This document shows, piece after piece, positions 34,634-42,443 of a DNA stretch of 64,000 nucleotides. The first letter of the stretch is position 1; each line of letters starts with the position of its first letter. The notes under the pieces are model-generated. The model ran no database searches. It had not been told where the DNA came from and worked only from the letters and a program-made list of their open reading frames with translations. Source of the DNA: Phenylobacterium sp. Lineage in GTDB: Bacteria; Pseudomonadota; Alphaproteobacteria; Caulobacterales; Caulobacteraceae. A program made the translations under genes and the position numbers. Location: positions 124,001-188,000 of the forward strand of contig NZ_SCTC01000003.1 in NCBI RefSeq assembly GCF_004299445.1, in the 5' to 3' direction.

Positions 34634-36160
34634 TTAGACCCCCGGCAGCGTCCGCGCCGCCGCCTCCACGACCGCCCCGTCAGCGACCAGCGCGTTGGCG
34701 GCCATCAGGTCGGGATGGAAATGGCGGTCGTCCTCCAGGTGCGGGACGCGGGTCCGTAGAAGCCGCCGCACGGCCTCCAGGGGCGGGCTCGAGACCAGCG
34801 GCGCATGGAAGTCACAGCCCTGGGCGGCGGCCAGCAGCTCGATGCCCACCACCGCCTGCACGTTTTTCGCCATCGCCAGCAGCCGCCGCGCGCCGTGCGC
34901 GGCCATGGAGACGTGATCCTCCTGGTTCGCCGAGGTGGGGATCGAGTCCACGCTGGCGGGATAGGCCATCTGCTTGTTCTCGGAGACCAGGGCCGCCGCC
35001 GTCACCTGCGGGATCATGAAGCCCGAGTTCAGCCCCGGCTTCGGAGTCAGGAACGCCGGCAGGCCCGACAGCGCGGGGTCCACCAGCATGGCCACCCGCC
35101 GCTCGGCCAGCGACCCGATCTCGCACAACGTCAGCGCGATCATGTCGGCGGCGAAGGCGACGGGCTCGGCGTGGAAGTTGCCGCCCGACAGCGCTTCGTC
35201 CGTATCCGAGAAGATCAGCGGATTGTCCGAGACCCCGTTCGCCTCGTAGCCCAACGTCGTGGCCGCCTGACGCAGGACGTCCAGCGCCGCCCCCATCACC
35301 TGCGGCTGGCAACGCAGGCAGTAGGGATCCTGCACGCGCTCGTCGTCCTTGAGGTGCGAGGCCCGGATCGCCGAGCCGGCCATGAGCGCTCGCAGCGCAT
35401 CGCCGGCCTCGATCTGCCCGGGCTGACGACGAAGGGCGTGGATGCGGGGATCGAACGGCGTGTCCGAGCCCTTCGCCGCCTCGGTCGAGAGGGCGCCCGT
35501 GATGAGGGCCGTCTGGAATACGCGTTCGGCCTCGAACAGGCCGGCCAAGGCGTTGGCGGTCGAGAACTGCGTGCCGTTCAGCAGGGCCAGGCCCTCCTTG
35601 GGCCCCAGGGTCAGCGGCTTCAGGCCCGCGGCGGCCAGCGCCTCAGCCGCTGGGGTGCGCACGCCCGCCACGTCGATGGCGCCGACCCCGATCAGGGCCG
35701 CGGCCATGTGCGCCAGCGGGGCGAGGTCGCCCGACGCGCCGACCGAGCCCTGCGCCGGGATCACCGGCGTCAGCCGTCTGGCCAGCAGGGCTTCCAGCAG
35801 CGCGATGGTGGTCGGCGATACGCCCGAGGCGCCCTGCGCCACGCTGGCCAGCTTCAGCGCCAGCATCAGCCGCGCAACCGGCTCGGGCGAGAGCTCCCCA
35901 ACGCCGGCCGCGTGGCTCAGAACGATGTTGCGCTGGAGCGTCGTCAGGTCCTCGGCCCCGATCCGCACCGACGCCAGCTTTCCGAACCCGGTGTTGATCC
36001 CATAGGCCGGCTCGCCCCGGGCCACGATCCGCCCCACCGCCTCGGCGCTAGCGGCCACAGCGGCGGCGCAGGCTGGGTCCAGGCGCACGTCGGCGCCGCG
36101 ATAGATGGCGCGCCAGTCCTCCAGGGGAACGTCGCCGGGGCGGAGCGTCACCGCGGGCAT
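34634..36160 (-). CDS. hutH: Histidine ammonia-lyase
   Basis: Deaminates L-histidine to trans-urocanate. The 508-residue protein contains the MIO-forming triad Ala142-Ser143-Gly144 in [15 protein letters not shown], the NTGFGKLA segment, [17 protein letters not shown] and [15 protein letters not shown]. Length and motifs are those of HutH. The ATG at 36160 is preferred over a start 21 codons upstream, which would cover the regulatory region. It diverges from a HutC-type regulator across 158 bp; hutU, hutI and hutG are not in the window, so the rest of the pathway lies elsewhere. Confidence 0.95.
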   Translation of the reverse strand: MPAVTLRPGDVPLEDWRAIYRGADVRLDPACAAAVAASAEAVGRIVARGEPAYGINTGFGKLASVRIGAEDLTTLQRNIVLSHAAGVGELSPEPVARLMLALKLASVAQGASGVSPTTIALLEALLARRLTPVIPAQGSVGASGDLAPLAHMAAALIGVGAIDVAGVRTPAAEALAAAGLKPLTLGPKEGLALLNGTQFSTANALAGLFEAERVFQTALITGALSTEAAKGSDTPFDPRIHALRRQPGQIEAGDALRALMAGSAIRASHLKDDERVQDPYCLRCQPQVMGAALDVLRQAATTLGYEANGVSDNPLIFSDTDEALSGGNFHAEPVAFAADMIALTLCEIGSLAERRVAMLVDPALSGLPAFLTPKPGLNSGFMIPQVTAAALVSENKQMAYPASVDSIPTSANQEDHVSMAAHGARRLLAMAKNVQAVVGIELLAAAQGCDFHAPLVSSPPLEAVRRLLRTRVPHLEDDRHFHPDLMAANALVADGAVVEAAARTLPGV

Positions 36161-36242
36161 GGTCTGATCTCCGAGAACGCGGACGTATGGGAACGGCGTG
36201 CATGGGCCGGGCGAGCCCGCCATTTGCGACGCGCTCGAATAA

Positions 36243-36250
36243 GTCTAGAC
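36243..36250. promoter_or_regulatory. Candidate HutC operator (GTCTAGAC palindrome)
   Basis: The palindrome GTCTAGAC lies in the context AAGTCTAGACATATTTGG, an A/T-rich island in the 158 bp between divergent hutH and hutC. HutC operators known from other proteobacteria are short TA-centred palindromes of similar type. The position, 83 bp before hutH and 68 bp before hutC, suits autoregulation and control of hutH. Confidence 0.55.
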
Positions 36251-36318
36251 ATATTTGGACCGCCCCGGAGTTGTCCAGTGACCGATGCTGGCGTCTTTTC
36301 GATCACGGCCGTGCGCGC

Positions 36319-37026
36319 GTGACCGCGCCCCTGCACCAACGCATCCGCGCCGACATCGAGGCCCGCATCCGCTCCGGCGAATGGGCGCCCGGCCACCGTG
36401 TGCCGTTCGAGACCGAGCTGGTGGCCCAGTACGGCTGCGCGCGGATGACGGTGAGCAAGGCCATGGCCGGCCTGGCCGAGGCGGGCCTGATCGTACGTCG
36501 TAGACGCGCCGGCTCGTTCGTGGCGATGCCCAGGATGCACGCGCCGGTCCTGAACATCCCCGATATCCAGGCCTCGATCCTGGCCCGTGGCGAGACCTAC
36601 GCCTTCCGCCTGCTGTCGCGCCGCGTCCGCGCCGCCCGCCGCGACGCGCCTGAGGACGTCGAGTTGGCCGCTGGTGGCGAACTCCTCGAACTTGAAGGCG
36701 TGCACGATGCCGCCGGCCGCCCCTTCGCCCTGGAGCGGCGCCTGGTCAGTCTGAATGCCGCGCCCGCCATGGCCGCCGCCGACTTCACCTCCGCCTCGCC
36801 CGGCGCCTGGCTGCTGGAACATGTCGCCTGGACCGAGGCTGAGACCCGCATCAGCGCCGCCAACGCCGACGCCGATGTCGCGCGCCTCCTGGCGCTGGAG
36901 CCCGCCACCGCCTGCCTGATCGTGGACCGCCACACCTGGCGCGGCCCCGACCACGTCACCCGTGTCCGCCAGATCTTCCCCGGCGACGCCTACGACCTCG
37001 TCGCGCGGTTCGGGCCGGGCGCCTGA
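36319..37026 (+). CDS. hutC: GntR/HutC-family repressor
   Basis: A 235-residue HutC-subfamily regulator. The N-terminal winged HTH is APLHQRIRADIEARIRSGEW, HRVPFETELVAQYGCARMTV and SKAMAGLAEAGLIVRRRRAG; the C-terminal UTRA domain ends TRVRQIFPGDAYDL. Start taken as GTG at 36319, which begins just before the HTH; the open frame reaches further upstream into the control region. In histidine utilisation HutC is relieved by urocanate, the HutH product. Divergence from hutH supports that role. Confidence 0.9.
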   Translation: MTAPLHQRIRADIEARIRSGEWAPGHRVPFETELVAQYGCARMTVSKAMAGLAEAGLIVRRRRAGSFVAMPRMHAPVLNIPDIQASILARGETYAFRLLSRRVRAARRDAPEDVELAAGGELLELEGVHDAAGRPFALERRLVSLNAAPAMAAADFTSASPGAWLLEHVAWTEAETRISAANADADVARLLALEPATACLIVDRHTWRGPDHVTRVRQIFPGDAYDLVARFGPGA

Positions 37027-37056
37027 CGCGCTCCAAGCTTCAACAGTGAGGAACGG

Positions 37057-37332
37057 CTAAGCCGCCGCCCTCTCCGGCTGAGTCCACCCGATCGCCACGC
37101 CCAGCACCAACGGCATCCCGCGCAACCGCCGCACCAGCGTCTCGGCCCGCCGGGTCGACAGCCCGTCGGCCTCGATCCTGATCCGCACGCCATGCGGCCC
37201 ACGCTCCAAGGTCACGCTGGCCAGTCGCGCCGCCTGCACCGCGAACGGCGTCAGCACGCGGATCAGCGCATCGAATTCATCCGTCGCCTCGACCACGAAG
37301 CAGTGGCGGCGCGCGCAAAGGCTATCGGTCAT
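37057..37332 (-). CDS. Orphan ACT-domain protein, acetolactate synthase small-subunit (IlvM)-like
   Basis: A 91-residue protein of one ACT-like domain: CFVVEATDEFDALIRVLTPF, RLASVTLERGPHGVRIRIEA, TLVRRLRGMPLVLGVAIGW. Size and layout match IlvM, the regulatory subunit of acetolactate synthase II. No large catalytic subunit (IlvG) precedes it; instead a 29-codon ORF with a good Shine-Dalgarno overlaps its start, and a leader peptide with attenuator hairpin lies upstream. Regulation by branched-chain amino acid or threonine supply is thus likely. It may work with a large subunit encoded elsewhere. The assignment is by domain shape and context, not by catalytic motif. Confidence 0.7.
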   Translation of the reverse strand: MTDSLCARRHCFVVEATDEFDALIRVLTPFAVQAARLASVTLERGPHGVRIRIEADGLSTRRAETLVRRLRGMPLVLGVAIGWTQPERAAA

Positions 37333-37411
37333 CGCCTCGCCTGCTCCCGCTGGCGGCGTCGCGCGCCATCCGGATCGGGCGGATCTCAAGGGCGATAATC
37401 ATCATGGTCAT
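37322..37411 (-). CDS. Short 29-aa ORF coupled to the IlvM-like gene
   Basis: Encodes MTMMIIALEIRPIRM followed by a basic/acidic tail ending GDDR. AGGAGA precedes the ATG by 7 bp, and the stop codon overlaps the start of the IlvM-like gene by 11 bp, so translation coupling is likely. Its MMII start repeats that of the leader peptide 154 bp upstream. It could be a coupling peptide, a second leader or a remnant at the position of ilvG. Confidence 0.5.
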   Translation of the reverse strand: MTMMIIALEIRPIRMARDAASGSRRGDDR

Positions 37412-37452
37412 GGTCGGTCTCCTGTGGACTTGAGGGGGACCGGCAGGGCGCA

Positions 37453-37486
37453 ACAAAAAACCCCGCTGCCTTTCGGAAGCGGGGTT
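37453..37486 (-). terminator. Attenuator: Rho-independent terminator before the IlvM-like gene
   Basis: On the minus strand AACCCCGCT pairs with AGCGGGGTT (9 bp, 37478-37486 with 37459-37467), with two inner C-G pairs and a GAAA loop, followed by a run of six T. It lies 26 bp after the leader peptide stop and 41 bp before the next start. Its 5' arm can instead pair 9 bp with the leader-peptide coding region (37530-37538), as expected for attenuation. Confidence 0.8.
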
Positions 37487-37511
37487 CTGATCTTGCAATC
37501 CGCCGGAGGTC

Positions 37512-37565
37512 TTAACTCGCGTGCGTTCGCCCCGCTTCGGAAGTGGCGGTGGTAATGATCATCAT
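37512..37565 (-). CDS. Leader peptide MMIITTATSEAGRTHAS
   Basis: A 17-codon ORF rich in control codons: Ile-Ile-Thr-Thr directly after two Met codons, then Ala-Thr. It resembles thr/ilv leader peptides. Codons GAA GCG GGG (37530-37538) are complementary to the 5' arm of the terminator at 37476-37484, so ribosome stalling at Ile or Thr codons could free an antiterminator. No clear Shine-Dalgarno is seen; an in-frame ATG at 37622 would extend it by 19 residues. The reading is inference from arrangement. Confidence 0.7.
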   Translation of the reverse strand: MMIITTATSEAGRTHAS

Positions 37566-37704
37566 CGTGGAGGCGGGACGGCCGACCGCGACCGGCGCAA
37601 CGCCGGCGAAGGTTTCGGTCATGTCGAGGCGATAGGCCACGGCGTCCACATCCTGCGGTTCGCCCGCGCTCTACCCGCTCTAGGCCTCAGGCGCAACGAT
37701 GGCC

Positions 37705-38649
37705 TCAGTCAGACGCCTCGTACAGCGCCTTGGCCGCGGCCAGATCCTGCACCACGTGGCCCAGCGACTTGTAGACGGTGATCTGTTCGGCCGACTGCCG
37801 GCCCTCGAGATCGCCGGCCAAGACCTCTCCGATCTCGCCCACGACGTGGTCGTCGCCGATCAGGCCGGCCGCCTTGGCGTTCAGGAACTCCGCGCCCTGC
37901 GCCAGCACGCCCTCGCGGCTATCGGCGATGAACCGCGATCTCACCACCAGGTCGTGATCCACTTCCACCGACCCAGGCCCGCTGGACCCCACCAGGTTCA
38001 CGTGCGTCCCGGGCGCGACCCAGGCGCCCATAAGGATCGGGTCTCGGGCGTTGGTCACGGCCGTGACGATGTCGGCGTCGGCCACGGCTTCGCGGACGCC
38101 GGACGCCGCGGTGACAGCCAGTCCCAGCTCCGCCCCAATCCGCTCGGCGAACGCGGCGGCGCGGGTCGGATCGCGGCCCCAGACGGTGATCTTCGACAGC
38201 GGGCGCACCTTGGAGATGGCGCGTGCGTGGGTCTCGGCCTGTTCGCCGTAGCCCAGGATCGCCATACGGTGGGCCTCGGGCCGGGCCAGCGCATCCGTCG
38301 CCACCGCGCTCGCCGCCGCGGTCCGGATCGCCGTGATCTCGCCGGCGTGGGCGATGCACACCGGCGCGCCGGTCTCGCCCTCGAACAGCACGACCACGCC
38401 CTGGTGCGACTGCAGTCCCTTGGCGAAGTTGCCGGGATAGACGCCGATCAGCTTGGCGCCGAACATCCCGCCCTCGGCCAGCGCGCCCGGCATGATCCCG
38501 AATACGCCGTTCGGCCCCAGCGGCAGGATCGAGCGCAGGTGCTGCAGCGTCTCGCCCTTCGAGAATGCGATCATCGCTTCGCGCACCAGCGGGATGCACA
38601 GCTCGTACGTCAGCCGCCGCCCAACCTCTTCACGATCGATGATCCGCAT
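37705..38649 (-). CDS. Ornithine cyclodeaminase / mu-crystallin family protein
   Basis: A 314-residue NAD(P)-dependent protein of the OCD family: FSKGETLQHLRSILPLGPNG, MPGALAEGGMFGAKLIGVYP, GEITAIRTAAASAVATDALA, Rossmann motif MAILGYGEQAETHARAI and HVNLVGSSGPGSVEVD. Members deaminate ornithine, act as alanine dehydrogenases or reduce cyclic imines such as pyrroline carboxylate. The active-site Lys appears as AKLIGV. It is divergent from the ALDH operon at about 500 bp. The substrate cannot be chosen from sequence. Confidence 0.9.
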   Translation of the reverse strand: MRIIDREEVGRRLTYELCIPLVREAMIAFSKGETLQHLRSILPLGPNGVFGIMPGALAEGGMFGAKLIGVYPGNFAKGLQSHQGVVVLFEGETGAPVCIAHAGEITAIRTAAASAVATDALARPEAHRMAILGYGEQAETHARAISKVRPLSKITVWGRDPTRAAAFAERIGAELGLAVTAASGVREAVADADIVTAVTNARDPILMGAWVAPGTHVNLVGSSGPGSVEVDHDLVVRSRFIADSREGVLAQGAEFLNAKAAGLIGDDHVVGEIGEVLAGDLEGRQSAEQITVYKSLGHVVQDLAAAKALYEASD

Positions 38650-39147
38650 GGCCGCGCCACGACTCCACGAGCAAGCAAACGGGAGCCGCGGCGGCCCTTT
38701 GGGGACGACCGCCGCAGCCCAGCGATCCGATACGCTGCCGACCGCGTTGTCCAGGACCTGGCGTCCTGGCCCACGACGTCGCGCCGGCCCAGGATTTCGC
38801 CGTGGGTCGCTGCTCTCCGGTGTCGGTCAGCGAGGGAACGCGCCACCGGGTTGGGAGCCGACGCCGCTCGCCGCGGACGCGCGATACTCTTCGGCCATCG
38901 CCTCCAGCCGCTCGGCCTCGAGGCGCAGGAGCTCGACGACGCCAGGCGTCGTCTGCCGCGGGATCGCGGCGCGCAGCGCACGGGCCTGCTGGAGCAGATC
39001 TGGCGGAGCCCGCCGGTCTCGGATCGACATCACAACGTCACCGTGACGCTGCCAAACGACAGTCTCGTGACAGTCCGCCGTCAGACCCCGCGGCGCCGGG
39101 TAGGCGCGGCGTCCGGCGCATGGCTTAATCGCGCCGGGGGAAACGGC
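38650..39147. other. Gene-poor stretch between OCD and ALDH genes
   Basis: Besides one possible 67-codon ORF on the minus strand (38827-39030), nothing with clear coding or repeat character was seen. The last 12 bp before the ALDH start contain GGGGGA, its likely ribosome-binding site, so the promoter of the ALDH operon should lie between 39031 and 39140. Confidence 0.5.
38827..39030 (-). CDS. Possible small hypothetical protein
   Basis: A 67-residue ORF (MSIRDRRAPPDLLQQARALR start) with a charged helical centre, LLRLEAERLEAMAEEYR, that looks protein-like. GGTGA lies 7 bp before the ATG. It is antisense to no known gene and fills a gap. No family recognised; it could also be chance in GC-rich DNA. 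Confidence 0.4.
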   Translation of the reverse strand: MSIRDRRAPPDLLQQARALRAAIPRQTTPGVVELLRLEAERLEAMAEEYRASAASGVGSQPGGAFPR

Positions 39148-40593
39148 GTGGCGGTCGAGCTGAACAGGAACGGCTTGCGGATCGGCGGCGACTGGCGCAA
39201 CGGCGCCGGCGGTCGTCTGCCTGTCGAGAACCCGTCCAGCGGCGAGCGCGTCGGCGATATCGCCGCGGGTGACTCCGACGATATCGACGCCGCCGTCGGC
39301 GCCGCCCGCGCCGCCCTGGACGGCGACTGGGGCCGACTCAGCGCCACCGAACGCGGCCGGCTGCTGGCGCGACTGGGCGGTCTCGTCGCCGAGCATGCGG
39401 AACGCCTGGCCCTGATCGAAGCGCGCGACGTCGGCAAGCCGCTCCGCCAGGCCCGCGCCGATGTCGCCGCCCTCGCCCGTTACCTCGAATTCTACGCCGG
39501 CGCGGCCGACAAGGTGCTGGGCGAGACCATCCCCTACCTGCCCGGCTATACGGTCCACACCCGGCGCGAACCCCACGGCGTAACCGGCCACATCATCCCC
39601 TGGAACTATCCGCTGCAGATCATCGGCCGCTCGGTCGTGGCGGCCTTGGCCATGGGCAACGCCGCGGTCGTGAAGCCCGCCGAGGACGCCAGCCTGTCGG
39701 CGCTGGCCTTCGCGGCCCTGGCGGAGGCGGCCGGGCTGCCGTCCGGCGCGGTGAACGTCGTCACGGGCCTGGGCGAGACCGCCGGTGCGGCGCTGGCAGG
39801 CCATCCCGGCATCGACCACCTCTCGTTCACCGGCTCCGGACCGGTCGGCGCCCTGGTGCAGGCCGCGGCCGGCCGCAACGGCGTGGGCGTCACGCTCGAA
39901 CTGGGCGGCAAGTCGCCCCAGCTCGTCTTCGACGACGCCAACCTGGACAAGGCGCTGCCGGTGCTGGTCACGGCCGCGATCCAGAACGCCGGCCAGACCT
40001 GCTCGGCCGCCTCGCGCATCCTGGTGCAGCGTGGCGTCCACGACCGGGTCGCGGCGGCGCTGGCGGAACGCTTCGCGGGCCTGGTCGCCGGTCCCGCCGA
40101 GGCCGACCTCGACATCGGTCCGTTGATCTCGGCCCGGCAGAAGGCCCGGGTGGAGGCCTTCATCGTCCAGGGCCGCACGGACCTGACGCTGGTGGCTGAG
40201 GGCCGTATCGCGCCAGACGCGTCGGCGGGCGGACACTACGTCGCCCCGGTCCTCTTCACGGGCGTCCCGGCCGACCATCCGCTGTTCCAGGAGGAGCTCT
40301 TCGGCCCCGTCGCCCTGGTCACCGCCTTCGAGGACGAGGCTGAGGCCCTCGCGCTGGCCAACGCCACCCGCTACGGCTTGGTGGCCGGCGTCTGGACCCG
40401 CGACGGCGACCGCCAGATGCGGCTGGCGCGCGACCTGCGGGCGGGGCAAGTGTTCATCAACAACTACGGCGCGGGCGGCGGCGTCGAACTGCCGTTCGGC
40501 GGCGTGGGCGCATCGGGGCACGGGCGCGAAAAGGGGCTGGAGGCGCTCTACGGTTTCTCGGCCTTGAAGACGGTGGCGCATCATCATGGCTGA
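39148..40593 (+). CDS. Aldehyde dehydrogenase
   Basis: A 481-residue NAD(P)-dependent aldehyde dehydrogenase. Motifs: IIPWNYPLQI (Asn153), VVKPAEDASLSAL, FTGSGPVGALV, catalytic Glu251 in LELGGKSPQ and catalytic Cys285 in NAGQTCSAASR. The GTG at 39148 follows GGGGGA and gives the usual family length; the long upstream frame is not coding. The SDR gene overlaps its end by 8 bp, and a LeuB-like gene follows, so it opens a three-gene catabolic-looking operon. It resembles the betaine/gamma-aminobutyraldehyde group, but the substrate is open. Confidence 0.92.
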   Translation: MAVELNRNGLRIGGDWRNGAGGRLPVENPSSGERVGDIAAGDSDDIDAAVGAARAALDGDWGRLSATERGRLLARLGGLVAEHAERLALIEARDVGKPLRQARADVAALARYLEFYAGAADKVLGETIPYLPGYTVHTRREPHGVTGHIIPWNYPLQIIGRSVVAALAMGNAAVVKPAEDASLSALAFAALAEAAGLPSGAVNVVTGLGETAGAALAGHPGIDHLSFTGSGPVGALVQAAAGRNGVGVTLELGGKSPQLVFDDANLDKALPVLVTAAIQNAGQTCSAASRILVQRGVHDRVAAALAERFAGLVAGPAEADLDIGPLISARQKARVEAFIVQGRTDLTLVAEGRIAPDASAGGHYVAPVLFTGVPADHPLFQEELFGPVALVTAFEDEAEALALANATRYGLVAGVWTRDGDRQMRLARDLRAGQVFINNYGAGGGVELPFGGVGASGHGREKGLEALYGFSALKTVAHHHG

Positions 40594-41344
40594 TCCGGGC
40601 AAGCTCAGCGGCCAGGCCGCGGTCGTCACCGGCGGCGCCTCCGGGTTCGGCGAGGGCATCGTGCGGCGGTTCGTGGCCGAAGGCGCCCGCGTCGCCATCG
40701 CCGATCTCGACCTGGCGGCCGCCCGGCGGCTGGCCGACGAGCTGGGCTCCGCCGCGGTCGCTCTGGCGGTCGACGTCTCTGTCGCCTCTCAGGTGGACGC
40801 CATGGCCGCCGAGGCCCGAGCCCGGCTAGGACCGATCGGCATCGTCGTGAACAACGCGGGCATGCCCCAGGCGCCGGGCGCGCTCGCCGAGATGTCCGAG
40901 GACGCCTTCGACCGGCTGTTCGCGGTCAACGCCAAGTCGGTTTATCTGACCAGCCGCGCCTTCGTACCCGCGATGACCGAGGCGGGCGGCGGGGCGATCC
41001 TCAACATCGCGTCGACCGGCGGCGTGCGGCCCCGGCCGAACCTGACGTGGTACAACGCCTCGAAGGGCTGGATGATCGCCGCCACCAAGGCCATGGCGAT
41101 CGAGCTCGCGCCCGCGGGCATCCGGGTCAACGCGCTGAACCCGGTGGCCGGCGACACGCCCATGCTGGCCACCTTCATCGGCGGCGACACCGACGAGGCG
41201 CGCGCCCGCATCGTCTCGACGATCCCGCTGGGCCGGCTGTCGACCCCGGCCGACATGGGAGCGGCGGCGGCCTTCCTGTGCTCGGCGGACGCGGCGATGA
41301 TCACCGGCGTGGCCCTGGAGGTGGACGGTGGCCGCTGCATCTGA
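40586..41344 (+). CDS. Short-chain dehydrogenase (FabG-like)
   Basis: A 252-residue classical SDR. TGGASGFGEGI cofactor motif, Asp-Leu-Asp after strand 2 (IADLDL) suggesting NAD, VVNNAGMPQAPG, NIASTGG and catalytic WYNASKGW. The end IPLGRLSTPADMGAAAAFLC and VALEVDGGRCI is typical. It overlaps the ALDH gene by 8 bp and the LeuB-like gene by 17 bp, so expression is coupled. It would oxidise an alcohol to the aldehyde or ketone used by its neighbours. Confidence 0.92.
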   Translation: MADPGKLSGQAAVVTGGASGFGEGIVRRFVAEGARVAIADLDLAAARRLADELGSAAVALAVDVSVASQVDAMAAEARARLGPIGIVVNNAGMPQAPGALAEMSEDAFDRLFAVNAKSVYLTSRAFVPAMTEAGGGAILNIASTGGVRPRPNLTWYNASKGWMIAATKAMAIELAPAGIRVNALNPVAGDTPMLATFIGGDTDEARARIVSTIPLGRLSTPADMGAAAAFLCSADAAMITGVALEVDGGRCI

Positions 41345-42440
41345 GACGCCGCTGAAGCTCCTGGTGCTGGCCGGCGACGGCATAGGACCCGAGGTCACCG
41401 AGCAGGCGCTGCGGGTCGTGGACTGGTTCGCGCCCCGGCTGGGCCGGCCGCTGCAGATCCGCCACGGCCTGGTGGGCGGCGCCGCGATCGAGGCGTGCGA
41501 CGAGGCGGTCAGCGACGCCGTGGTCGCCGAAGCGAAGGCCTCTGACGCCGTCCTCTTCGGCGCCGTCGGCGGCGAGCGTTGGGACGCGCGGCCGGTCGGG
41601 CGGCGTCCGGAGTCGGGCATCATCCGTCTGCGCCGCGAGCTCGACGTCTTCGCCAACCTGCGCCCGGCCATCGCCTACCCCGAACTGGCGGACGCCTCGG
41701 CGCTGCGGCCCGAGCTGGTCGACGGCCTCGACATCGTCGTCGTCCGCGAACTGACGTCGGGCGTCTACTTCGGCCAGCCGCGTGGCCAGGAGACCACCGC
41801 GACCGGCGCACGCCGCGCCTTCGACACCCAGGCCTACACCGACGCCGAGATCGCCCGGGTCTGCCGCGCCGCCTTCGAACTGGCCCGGGGCCGCTCCGGC
41901 CGGGTCTGCTCGGTGGACAAGGCCAACGTCATGGAGACCGGCCGCCTCTGGCGCACGGTCGCCGCCGAGGTCGGCGCCGAGTTCCCCGATGTCGAACTCA
42001 GCCACATGTACGCCGACAACTGCGCCATGCAGCTGCTGCGCCGACCCAAACAGTTCGACGTCATCGTCACCGACAACCTGTTCGGCGACATCCTGTCGGA
42101 CGCCGCCGCGATGCTGACCGGATCGCTTGGCCTGGCGCCCTCGGCCTCTCTGGGACGGCCTCGCACCGACGGTTCGGCCCTGGGCCTCTACGAGCCCGTG
42201 CACGGCTCGGCCCCCGACATCGCCGGTCAGGGCGTCGCCAATCCGCTGGCGGCCATCCTGTCGTTCGCCCTGTGCCTGAAGCACTCCTTCGGTCGCCCCG
42301 ACCTGGCGCTGCAGTTGGACGCCGCGGTTCGCCGGACGTTGAGCCAGGGCTTCCGCACCCCCGACATCGCCGGCCCTCAGGCGCGTCCGATCGGCACGGT
42401 CGCCATGACCGACGCCGTCCTGGCCGCGCTCGACACCTGA
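41328..42440 (+). CDS. 3-isopropylmalate dehydrogenase-like protein
   Basis: A 370-residue beta-decarboxylating dehydrogenase of the LeuB group. Motifs: LAGDGIGPEVTEQALRVVDW, GAVGGERWD, RELDVFANLRPA, VVRELTSGVYFGQPRG, VDKANVMETGRLWR, TDNLFGDILSDAA and YEPVHGSAPDIAGQG. These are LeuB-type rather than tartrate- or homoisocitrate-type. It starts with GTG within the SDR gene (17 bp overlap). leuC and leuD are not nearby, so it may be a catabolic paralogue acting on a substituted malate; a biosynthetic LeuB displaced from leuCD is the alternative. Confidence 0.88.
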   Translation: MAAASETPLKLLVLAGDGIGPEVTEQALRVVDWFAPRLGRPLQIRHGLVGGAAIEACDEAVSDAVVAEAKASDAVLFGAVGGERWDARPVGRRPESGIIRLRRELDVFANLRPAIAYPELADASALRPELVDGLDIVVVRELTSGVYFGQPRGQETTATGARRAFDTQAYTDAEIARVCRAAFELARGRSGRVCSVDKANVMETGRLWRTVAAEVGAEFPDVELSHMYADNCAMQLLRRPKQFDVIVTDNLFGDILSDAAAMLTGSLGLAPSASLGRPRTDGSALGLYEPVHGSAPDIAGQGVANPLAAILSFALCLKHSFGRPDLALQLDAAVRRTLSQGFRTPDIAGPQARPIGTVAMTDAVLAALDT

Positions 42441-42443
42441 GCT

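Noticed and set aside
37699..39147. Long N-terminal extension of the ALDH frame
   Set aside because: It is antisense to the ornithine cyclodeaminase gene; the GTG at 39148 with GGGGGA gives the normal ALDH length.
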